This document shows, piece by piece, positions 34,646 to 41,805 of a DNA stretch of 64,000 nucleotides; the stretch's first letter is position 1; every line of letters starts with the position of its first letter. The translations under genes were made by a program, and so were the position numbers. Under the pieces are notes generated by a model. The model saw only the letters and a list, made by a program, of their open reading frames with translations. It was not told where the DNA came from and ran no database searches. Source of the DNA: DASWJZ01 sp963761005 (lineage in GTDB: Bacteria; Pseudomonadota; Alphaproteobacteria; Rhizobiales; Afifellaceae); contig CAVXFK010000008.1 of the NCBI GenBank assembly GCA_963761005.1, positions 372,001 to 436,000 of the forward strand, in the 5' to 3' direction.

Positions 34646-35767
34646 CTACCTGACGATGGTGATCGCCTCGGCCGCCCGCGTTATGGCGGTGTAGAGCCAG
34701 CGGTCGCGGGTGTCGCGGAAGGCGAAGCTCTCGTCGAAGAGCACGACGTTGTCCCATTGCGACCCTTGCGCCTTGTGCACGGTCAGCGCGTAGCCGTAGT
34801 CGAACTCGTCGGTGCGGCGGCGGCGGTCGAAGGGCACGGCCTCCGGCCCCTCCTCGAACATCGCCTTCAGGACGCGAATCTTGGCGGAAGAGCCGTGCGG
34901 GCCTTCGTCCTCCGACTTGACCAGCATGCTGATCGCTTGTCCGGCGCGCGTGCCGACCGAGGAGACGCGCCAGAGCCCGCCGTTCAAAAGCCCCTTCTCC
35001 GAGCTGTTCCTCAGGCAGACAAGCTTGTCGCCGGCGGCGGGGAGCATATCCTCGAACCCCTTCAGCGCACGGATGCGGCGATTGAAGTTCTGGCGGGTGC
35101 GATTGCGGCCGACGAGCACCTGGTCGGCGGAGAGCACGTCGTCCGCCTCGATCTCGTCGCGGGTGATGACGCGGCTTCCGCCGTAGCTGCCATAGTCCGG
35201 GCGGCCGCCCTCGCGCACGGTCTGGGAGAGCGCGATGATCGGGTTCTCGCGCGCCTGCCGATGGATTTCCGTCAGCATGATGTCGGGCTCGTGCTCGGTG
35301 AAGAAGCCGGCGCCGCCCTCCGATTTCACCGGCGGGAGCTGCCCCGGATCGCCGAGCACCAGAATCTTGGTGCCGAAGGAGAGAAGATCGCGGCCAAGCT
35401 TCTCGTCAACCATGGAGCATTCATCGACGATGACGAGCTTGGCTTTCCTGACCTCGCTCGTCCGGTTCAGCGCAAAGGCAGGTTGCAGCTCGCCCGTCTC
35501 CTTCTCGGTCTTCTCGCCGCGCGGGCGATAGATCAGCGAATGAAGCGTGCGGGCGTTGGCGCAGCCGCGGTTGCGCATCACCTGCGCGGCCTTGCCGGTG
35601 AAGGCGGCGAAGAGCACCTCGCCGCCGCAGTCGTCGGCAATCTTCTTCGCGAGCGTCGTCTTGCCGGTGCCGGCGAAGCCGAAGAGACGGAAGACCTGCG
35701 GCATCGGCGTCTTCAGCCAGCGCGAGACCGCAAGAAGCGCTGCATCCTGCTGGGGCGAGAGATTCAT
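34646..35767 (-). CDS. RecD/Pif1-like ATP-dependent DNA helicase
   Basis: 373 residues; start MNLSPQQDAALLAVSRWL at 35767. SF1 motifs: FGFAGTGKTTLAKKIA (Walker A), FAAFTGKAAQVM (Ia), LVIVDECSMVDEKLGRDLL (Walker B), VLGDPGQLPPV (III), and the C-terminal YGYALTVHKAQGSQWDNVVLF (V) and WLYTAITRAAEAITIV (VI). It is a short form without the N-terminal RecD domains; the role may be DNA repair or phage-related, unknown. It begins 7 bp after the small VapB-like gene, suggesting one transcript. Confidence 0.88.
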   Translation of the reverse strand: MNLSPQQDAALLAVSRWLKTPMPQVFRLFGFAGTGKTTLAKKIADDCGGEVLFAAFTGKAAQVMRNRGCANARTLHSLIYRPRGEKTEKETGELQPAFALNRTSEVRKAKLVIVDECSMVDEKLGRDLLSFGTKILVLGDPGQLPPVKSEGGAGFFTEHEPDIMLTEIHRQARENPIIALSQTVREGGRPDYGSYGGSRVITRDEIEADDVLSADQVLVGRNRTRQNFNRRIRALKGFEDMLPAAGDKLVCLRNSSEKGLLNGGLWRVSSVGTRAGQAISMLVKSEDEGPHGSSAKIRVLKAMFEEGPEAVPFDRRRRTDEFDYGYALTVHKAQGSQWDNVVLFDESFAFRDTRDRWLYTAITRAAEAITIVR

Positions 35768-35774
35768 CCGAGGC

Positions 35775-35951
35775 TCAGGCTGACGCCGATTTGCGGCGCG
35801 CCTTTTGGGCAGCCCACGCACGGTCACAAAGGAGGCGCTTCAAGGCATTGTTTGTTGAGATGCGCACGACCTCCGTCAACGTCGTGTTCCAACGCCGAGC
35901 GAGCTCACGGACCATCGCGTCGGTCTCAGGGTCCGAAATGTGGATTGCCAT
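35775..35951 (-). CDS. VapB-type antitoxin, no toxin gene beside it
   Basis: 58 residues starting MAIHISDPETDAMVRELARRW, the start pattern of the Rv0623/PSK-type VapB antitoxins (M-x-[IL]-[HN]-I-x-[DN]-x-ET...), followed by TLTEVVRISTNNALKRLL and a basic tail QKARRKSASA. AGGGG lies 4 nt upstream of the ATG. Usually such a gene is followed by a PIN-domain vapC with short overlap; here the next gene is a helicase, and no PIN frame is seen. It may be an orphan regulator or remnant. Confidence 0.68.
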   Translation of the reverse strand: MAIHISDPETDAMVRELARRWNTTLTEVVRISTNNALKRLLCDRAWAAQKARRKSASA

Positions 35952-36022
35952 TTCTCCCCTCGGCCACCGGCTTTTGAGAGCCTAGCTCAGGGAAGGGAAC
36001 CTAACAAGAACAAAGTCCGCCC

Positions 36023-36613
36023 CTACATCGCCTCCGCGCCTCTCCCCAACGCTGCGACGCCGGTGCGGCAGACCTCGACAAGGCCGAGCGGCTGCATGAT
36101 TGCGATGAATTGCTCGATCTTCGAGGTGCGGCCGGTCAACTGGAAGATGAAGTGCCCGGTCGTGGCGTCGACAACCTCCGCCTTGAAGGCGTCGGCGAGG
36201 CGAAGCGCCTCGATCCTCGCCTGCCCTTCGCCCGCGACCTTGACCAGCGCCAGCTCGCGCTCCAGCGGGGTTCCCTGGTTGCGCGCCACGGCCAGCGTGG
36301 TGAGGTCGGTGACGCGGTGCACGGAGACGAGCCGGTCGAGCTGGTTCCTGATCTGCTCAAGCACCGCCTTCGTGCCGGTGGTCACGACCGTAATGCGCGA
36401 GAGATGCTGCTCGTGCTGCGTTTCCGAGACCGTGAGGCTCTCGATGTTGTAGCCGCGGCCGGAAAAGAGCCCGATGACGCGCGCCAGAACGCCGGGCTCA
36501 TTATCGACGACGACGGAGAGCGTATGCGTCTCCCGCGGGTCGTGCCGCTCCTCGATGAAATAGGCGGAGGCCGGCGGCGTCAGCGGCGGCTGGCCGGCGA
36601 GCGTGTCGTTCAT
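36023..36613 (-). CDS. ilvN: Acetolactate synthase small (regulatory) subunit
   Basis: 196 residues from ATG 36613. An N-terminal ACT domain (HTLSVVVDNEPGVLARVIGLFSGRGYNIESLTV) binds valine for feedback inhibition; the C-terminal half (about 105-190) activates the large subunit. The start overlaps the transporter gene stop by 4 bp (ATGA), so it is translated with it. In the operon ilvB-transporter-ilvN it is last. Confidence 0.94.
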   Translation of the reverse strand: MNDTLAGQPPLTPPASAYFIEERHDPRETHTLSVVVDNEPGVLARVIGLFSGRGYNIESLTVSETQHEQHLSRITVVTTGTKAVLEQIRNQLDRLVSVHRVTDLTTLAVARNQGTPLERELALVKVAGEGQARIEALRLADAFKAEVVDATTGHFIFQLTGRTSKIEQFIAIMQPLGLVEVCRTGVAALGRGAEAM

Positions 36614-37533
36614 TTGGGTGTCTCCACGAATGAGGGGCGCGGCAGGCGCTGGGTTCCGCGCGAGATGGCAACGCCGGCGAGGATGACGGCGAGCGCCGTC
36701 AGTGCCGAGGCAGGCGGACGCTCCGACAGGACGGCGAAGCCCCAGGCGACGCCGAAGAGCGGCACGAGAAAGTTGATCTGAGCGAAGAAACCGGCACCCT
36801 GGCGCCTGAGGATCGCCAGGAGGATGAGGCTGGCAAACCCGGTCGGAAAAAGGCCAAGGAGCACAAGCGCCAGCCAAGCGACGCCGGCCGGATGCAGCGC
36901 CCATGGCGCGTCGAGCACGAGGCTTGCGGGCACGAGCATCGCCATCCCGGCAAGCAAGATGGCGGCTGAGACGGCGTAGGGGTCGCCGCCGGCGATGCGC
37001 TTCGTCACCACCGCGTTCACCGCGTAGCAGGAAGAGGCGCCGAGGACCGCGAGCTCCCGCCTAGTGTCGCCGCCAAGCGCGGCGAGCTTTTCCGGTCCGA
37101 TGAGGATGACGAGCCCGACGATGCCGAGACCGACACCCATCAGCTTGTTCAGCGTGAAGGGCTCGTTCCCCGCGAAGCGCGCCAGGATCAGCGTCATCAG
37201 CGGCATGCCCGCCATGAGGATCGCCGCGAGCCCGGCATCGATGCGCGCCTCTCCCCACGCGATCAACGAAAACGGCAGCGCCAGGCCGAAGAACGCGGCG
37301 AGCGCCGCCGCGCCCCACACCCGCGGCTCGCGCGGAAGCCTGCGACCGGTCGCCAGCACGATCAGGACGAAGAGGAGCGCCCCGACCACCACCCGCGCCG
37401 CCGTCACGGTAACCGGCGGCACGGTGCCGATCGCCAGCTTGATCAGCATGAACGACCCGCCCCAGATCGCGGCGAGCGCGACGAGGAGCAGATAGTCGGT
37501 CGGGCGTGGAAGCGAAGTTGGCACGGTCGACAT
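36610..37533 (-). CDS. DMT-family (EamA) transporter inserted between ilvB and ilvN
   Basis: 307 residues, ten predicted membrane helices in two EamA repeats: DYLLLVALAAIWGGSFMLIKLAIG at the start, AAFFGLALPFSLIAWGEARIDAGLAAILMAG mid, and INFLVPLFGVAWGFAVLSERPPASALTALAVILAGV in the second repeat. Such carriers often export amino acids or metabolites. It starts 9 bp after ilvB and overlaps ilvN, so it shares the attenuated ilv transcript. Export of a branched-chain amino acid or of an intermediate is a reasonable guess from context. Confidence 0.88.
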   Translation of the reverse strand: MSTVPTSLPRPTDYLLLVALAAIWGGSFMLIKLAIGTVPPVTVTAARVVVGALLFVLIVLATGRRLPREPRVWGAAALAAFFGLALPFSLIAWGEARIDAGLAAILMAGMPLMTLILARFAGNEPFTLNKLMGVGLGIVGLVILIGPEKLAALGGDTRRELAVLGASSCYAVNAVVTKRIAGGDPYAVSAAILLAGMAMLVPASLVLDAPWALHPAGVAWLALVLLGLFPTGFASLILLAILRRQGAGFFAQINFLVPLFGVAWGFAVLSERPPASALTALAVILAGVAISRGTQRLPRPSFVETPK

Positions 37534-37542
37534 GGCCTCTCG

Positions 37543-39324
37543 CTAGACGAGCACCTTTCCCTCAGCGCTCACCGCTCCGGCGACGGCTTCGTCGCTCGCT
37601 TCAGCCGGCAGCAGCATCTCGTTGTGCGCCTTGCCCGACGGGATCATCGGGAAGCAGTTCTCCAGGTTGGCGACGCGGCAATCGAAGATGACCGGCCGCT
37701 TGACCTTGAGCATCTCGTCGATGGCGCCGTCGAGTTCGCCCGGATGCTCGGCACGCAGGCCGACGCAGCCATAGGCCTCGGCGAGCTTCACGAAATCCGG
37801 CAGCGAGTCCGTATAGGAGTGCGACAGGCGGTTGCCGTGAAGCAGCTGCTGCCACTGGCGGACCATGCCCATGTACTGGTTGTTCAGGATGAATATCTTG
37901 ACCGGCAGCTCGTGCTGAACCGCGGTCGACATCTCCTGCATCGTCATCAACACGGAGGCATCGCCGGCGATGTCGACGACCAGGCTCTCAGGATGCGCCA
38001 CCTGCACGCCGATCGCAGCCGGGAGGCCATAGCCCATGGTGCCGAGGCCGCCGGAGGTCATCCAGCGGTTCGGCTCCTCGAAGCCGTAGAACTGCGCCGC
38101 CCACATCTGATGCTGACCGACCTCGGTGGTGATGTAGACGTCGCGGTCCTTCGTCGCCTGGTAGAGGCGCTGGATGGCGTATTGCGGCATGATCGTGCGC
38201 TCCGACGCACGGTAGGCGAGCGAGTTCCGCGCCCGCCAGCGGGCGATCTGCTCCCACCACTTCCGCGTCGCCGCCTCGCGCGGCTTGCCAACCTCCTTCT
38301 TCCAGACGATCAGCATGTCCTCCATCACCTGCGCGGCTTCGCCGACGATCGGCACGTCGACGCGGATGTTCTTGCTGATGGAGGAGGCGTCGACATCGAC
38401 GTGGATCTTGCGCGAGCCGGGCGAGAAGGCGTCGGTGCGTCCAGTGATGCGGTCGTCGAAGCGCGCGCCGATGCAGATCATCAGGTCACAATCATGCATC
38501 GCCATGTTGGCTTCGTAGGTACCGTGCATACCGAGCATGCCGAGCCAATTCTCGCCTGACGCGGGATAGGCTCCGAGCCCCATCAGCGTGGAGGTGATCG
38601 GGAAACCCGTCGCGGCGATGAGCTCGCGCAGGAGCTGGCTCGCGCGCGGTCCCGAATTGACGATGCCCCCGCCGGTATAGAAGACCGGGCGCTCGGCGCG
38701 CGCCATCAGCGCCACGGCGTGGCGGATCGCTTCGGCCGAGCCCTTGCCTGCCGGGCGGTAGCCGGTATGGCCGCGACGAACCTCCTTCGGCCCCCAATAC
38801 GTCCCCTTGGCGAACTGGACATCCTTCGGCACGTCGACCACGACTGGCCCCGGCCTCCCGGTGGTCGCGACGTAAAATGCGTCGTGCAAGACGCGGGCGA
38901 GGTCGTTCACGTCCTTCACCAGCCAATTATGCTTGGTGCAGGGGCGCGTGATGCCGACCGTGTCGCATTCCTGGAAGGCGTCGTTGCCGATCAGATGCGT
39001 CGGCACCTGGCCGGTGACGCAGACGACGGGGATCGAATCCATGAGCGCGTCTGTGAGCGGTGTCACCATGTTGGTGGCGCCCGGCCCCGAGGTGACCAGC
39101 ACCACGCCCGGCTTGCCGGACGAGCGGGCATAGCCTTCGGCCGCATGCCCCGCGCCCTGCTCGTGGCGGACGAGGATGTGCTTCACCTCATCCTGCTGGA
39201 TCAGCGCGTCGTAGATCGGAAGCACCGCACCGCCCGGATAACCGAAAATGTGCTCCACCCCCTGATCGGCGAAGGCCCGAATGACCATCTCGGCGCCGGT
39301 CATCTGCTCTGGCATCTCACTCAC
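37543..39324 (-). CDS. ilvB: Acetolactate synthase large (catalytic) subunit
   Basis: 593 residues. ThDP-dependent enzyme making acetolactate or acetohydroxybutyrate from pyruvate. Catalytic Glu region GYPGGAVLPIYDALIQQ at about 30, FAD-binding middle domain (LLRELIAATGFPITSTLMGLGAYP), and the ThDP motif VVDIAGDASVLMTMQEMSTAVQ...KIFILNNQYMG near 450. Start MSEMPEQMTGAEMVIRAFADQG. Upstream on the same strand lie a leader peptide and an intrinsic terminator, so expression is under attenuation. Confidence 0.96.
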   Translation of the reverse strand: MSEMPEQMTGAEMVIRAFADQGVEHIFGYPGGAVLPIYDALIQQDEVKHILVRHEQGAGHAAEGYARSSGKPGVVLVTSGPGATNMVTPLTDALMDSIPVVCVTGQVPTHLIGNDAFQECDTVGITRPCTKHNWLVKDVNDLARVLHDAFYVATTGRPGPVVVDVPKDVQFAKGTYWGPKEVRRGHTGYRPAGKGSAEAIRHAVALMARAERPVFYTGGGIVNSGPRASQLLRELIAATGFPITSTLMGLGAYPASGENWLGMLGMHGTYEANMAMHDCDLMICIGARFDDRITGRTDAFSPGSRKIHVDVDASSISKNIRVDVPIVGEAAQVMEDMLIVWKKEVGKPREAATRKWWEQIARWRARNSLAYRASERTIMPQYAIQRLYQATKDRDVYITTEVGQHQMWAAQFYGFEEPNRWMTSGGLGTMGYGLPAAIGVQVAHPESLVVDIAGDASVLMTMQEMSTAVQHELPVKIFILNNQYMGMVRQWQQLLHGNRLSHSYTDSLPDFVKLAEAYGCVGLRAEHPGELDGAIDEMLKVKRPVIFDCRVANLENCFPMIPSGKAHNEMLLPAEASDEAVAGAVSAEGKVLV

Positions 39325-39359
39325 TCCAGCTCGCGTTCACCCGCCCAAAGCGGAACAAC

Positions 39360-39384
39360 AAAAAAGGGCCCCGACGGGACCCTT
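39360..39384 (-). terminator. Attenuator terminator upstream of ilvB
   Basis: On the minus strand AAGGGTCCC-GTC-GGGGCCCTT followed by T6: nine base pairs (one G-U) with a triloop and a U-run, 36 bp before the ilvB start and 29 bp after the leader stop. An upstream pair GCGCACC (within plus 39428-39439) and GGTGCGC (within plus 39390-39399) offers an alternative fold. Confidence 0.85.
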
Positions 39385-39412
39385 CGAGCGCGCACCACCG
39401 ATCGCGGCGACC

Positions 39413-39463
39413 CTAAAGAGCCGCCCCGGCGGTGCGCAACATTACGATAAGCTCACGCTTCAT
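39413..39463 (-). CDS. ilvL: ilvB leader peptide
   Basis: 16 residues, MKRELIVMLRTAGAAL, with Leu-Ile-Val in a row plus two more Leu: all three regulatory amino acids of the pathway. It is 89 bp before ilvB on the same strand and directly precedes the terminator hairpin. Stalling at LIV codons when branched-chain amino acids are scarce should prevent terminator formation. No good Shine-Dalgarno is present, and the likely transcription start is only a few bases before the ATG. Confidence 0.8.
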   Translation of the reverse strand: MKRELIVMLRTAGAAL

Positions 39464-39472
39464 AGCGGGGCT

Positions 39473-39502
39473 CTTTTAGCGGCGCGCACTTGTTGCGGTC
39501 AA
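39473..39502 (-). promoter_or_regulatory. Candidate ilv operon promoter
   Basis: TTGACC (plus 39497-39502), 18-bp spacer, TAAAAG (plus 39473-39478) on the minus strand. Initiation 6-8 nt downstream would fall within about 1-4 nt of the leader-peptide ATG, implying a leaderless leader mRNA as described for trpL of Sinorhizobium. Confidence 0.55.
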
Positions 39503-39670
39503 GCACGGATGTGCCGCCGCGCTCGGCGGTACGAAACGGCGGACACGGCATCAAGGCCAAGAAAACGTCACCCGGAACGCTTGCTTTGTCGGCCGGGCTT
39601 TACGGGTTCCTCAGCGGATTCGGCCTATGTCTTGAATTCAGAGAGACGCAGGAAAAGTGTGTGCCCAGAG

Positions 39671-41635
39671 ATGTTTAACATGGGCAGAGGTGGGGCCGGC
39701 AGGGGCCAGCTCACAAGCGGTCTGGCCCGCGGCATCGGATTCCTGCTCGGGGCCGCTGTGATGGCGGCTGCAATATCCGCCTACGTGTTCGCCCCGCCGT
39801 CCTCTCTTATCGACCTGACCGCCTTGGCGGTCGGCTGGCTTCTCGCCGTCGCGACCATCGTCGTAGCCGGCTACCTCGCCGTCCGCCACGATCGCGCGCG
39901 GCGGGCGGTCAGTGAGGCGGAAGCGGCGATCAGCGCCACAGAGTACGATCGCGACACGCAGATCGCGCGCTTCTCGATCGCTATCAATCACATGTCGCAG
40001 GGCCTCTGCATGTTCGGCCCCGACCGCCGGTTGATCGTCTCGAACACGCGCTACGCGGACATCTACCGCATTCCGCGCGAGAAGGTCCGGCCCGGCATGT
40101 GCCTCGACGAAATCATCGACAACCGCATCGCCGCCGGCAACCACCCGTCGATGGGCGAGGAGGCGCTGCTTGCGCGACTGGCGGAGATTGTCGCGCGCGG
40201 CGAGCCGGCGGAGACCATTGTCGAGCAGGATGACGGCCGCGTCTTTCTGCTCGGCTACGTGCCGCTCAGCGATGGCGGATGGGTCGCGACGCATCAGGAC
40301 ATCACCGACCGGCGTGCCGCAGAGGCGAAGATCGCCTTCATGGTTCGGCACGATTCGCTCACCCACCTGCCGAACCGCGTTGCCTTCCGCGATCAGCTCG
40401 AAAGCGCCCTCTCCTATCTCGGCAACGACGAAGGCATCGCCATCCTCTTTCTCGACCTCGACCGCTTCAAGAGCATCAACGATACCCTCGGTCATCACGT
40501 CGGCGACCTGCTTTTGTGCGAGGTCGCTTCCCGTCTCAGGAGCTGCGTGCGCGAAGGCGACATGGTCGCCCGCCTAAGCGGCGACGAGTTTGCCATCGTG
40601 CAACGAGGCTCCGTCCAGCCGACCGAAGCGACGGCGCTTGCCAGCCGCATCGTCGAAGCGGTCGGGGCTCCATGCGATCTCGACGGCCATCAGGTCGTGG
40701 TCAACGCGAGTATCGGGATCGCGATTGCGCCCGGCGACGGCACCGATGCCGACCGGCTCATGAAGAACGCCGACATGGCGCTCTATCGCGCGAAGGCCGA
40801 GGGGCGCGCGACTTTCCGCTTCTTCGAGCCGGAGATGGACGCGCGCATGCAAGCGCGCCGCGCGCTCGAAGCCGACCTGAGAGCAGCGATCGCGGCCGAG
40901 GCGTTCGAGCTTCACTATCAGGCGATCGTCAATCTCAACTCCGGCAGGATCGAGGGCTTCGAGGCGCTGCTTCGCTGGCCCCACGACGAGCGCGGCCTCG
41001 TATCGCCAACAGATTTCATCCCGGTCGCAGAGGAGACGGGATTGATCGCCCCGCTCGGCGAATGGGTGCTTCGGCAAGCCTGCAAGGACGCCGTCCAATG
41101 GCCGGAGGCGGTGAAGGTCGCGATCAACATTTCGGCGCTGCAGATTCGCAGCCAAAACTTCGTCCCGATGGTCGCGGCGGTGCTGCAGGAGTCGGGCCTT
41201 GCACCCGGACGGCTGGAGCTTGAGATCACGGAGACCGTGCTCTTGCAGGACAGCGAAGGGACGCTTGCGACACTGCATCGCTTACGCGATCTCGGCACGC
41301 GCATCTCGATGGACGATTTCGGCACCGGCTATTCGTCGCTGAGCTATCTCCGGAAATTCCCCTTCGACAAGATCAAGATCGATCGCTCCTTCGTTCGTGA
41401 CCTCTCGAAGCACGAGGACAGCATCGCCATCGTCCGCGCCGTCGCGGCGCTCGGCAGAAGTCTTGGGATCACGACGACTGCAGAAGGCGTCGAGACCGCG
41501 GAGCAGCTGGAGCGCGTGCGGAACGAAGGGTGCTCCGAGGTGCAGGGCTATTTCTTCGGTCCGCCGCAGCCGACGGTCGAGGTCGCAAGGCTTCTTTCCG
41601 ATCGCCGCGCCTCGCGCCGTGCCGCGGTCGCCTGA
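39671..41635 (+). CDS. Membrane-anchored PAS-GGDEF-EAL protein (c-di-GMP turnover)
   Basis: 654 residues; start at 39671 with weak ribosome site. Two N-terminal membrane helices (about 20-45 and 50-72), then a PAS-like region (MSQGLCMFGPDRRLIVSNTRYADIYRIP). GGDEF domain from about 230: HDSLTHLPNRVAFRDQL, LFLDLDRFKSINDTLGHHVGD, and ARLSGDEFAIV, where SGDEF replaces GGDEF. EAL domain: EGFEALLRWPHDE (EALLR), ITETVLLQDSE, ISMDDFGTGYSSLSYL (DDFGTG) and TTAEGVETAEQ, all catalytic residues present. Phosphodiesterase activity is likely; cyclase activity is uncertain. Next gene is a second c-di-GMP enzyme. Confidence 0.92.
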   Translation: MFNMGRGGAGRGQLTSGLARGIGFLLGAAVMAAAISAYVFAPPSSLIDLTALAVGWLLAVATIVVAGYLAVRHDRARRAVSEAEAAISATEYDRDTQIARFSIAINHMSQGLCMFGPDRRLIVSNTRYADIYRIPREKVRPGMCLDEIIDNRIAAGNHPSMGEEALLARLAEIVARGEPAETIVEQDDGRVFLLGYVPLSDGGWVATHQDITDRRAAEAKIAFMVRHDSLTHLPNRVAFRDQLESALSYLGNDEGIAILFLDLDRFKSINDTLGHHVGDLLLCEVASRLRSCVREGDMVARLSGDEFAIVQRGSVQPTEATALASRIVEAVGAPCDLDGHQVVVNASIGIAIAPGDGTDADRLMKNADMALYRAKAEGRATFRFFEPEMDARMQARRALEADLRAAIAAEAFELHYQAIVNLNSGRIEGFEALLRWPHDERGLVSPTDFIPVAEETGLIAPLGEWVLRQACKDAVQWPEAVKVAINISALQIRSQNFVPMVAAVLQESGLAPGRLELEITETVLLQDSEGTLATLHRLRDLGTRISMDDFGTGYSSLSYLRKFPFDKIKIDRSFVRDLSKHEDSIAIVRAVAALGRSLGITTTAEGVETAEQLERVRNEGCSEVQGYFFGPPQPTVEVARLLSDRRASRRAAVA

Positions 41636-41805
41636 GCCACAGAATCCGGCGCCCGTGACCCCATGAATACGCCACTGCAAGTCGGCGCGCTGCGCGCCTC
41701 GATACACGGCGCAACGCCTTATTAAGCCTGCTACCTAACCTCGTCTTCACGGCTTTCCCGTCTATTCGAAGTCGAAAAGTTGTTGCACTTTTGAGGGGTC
41801 GCCCC

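Noticed and set aside
39281..39670. N-terminal extension of the first GGDEF-EAL protein
   Set aside because: It crosses the ilv leader and promoter region and is rich in Arg/Lys without any domain; the ATG at 39671 precedes the first membrane helix.
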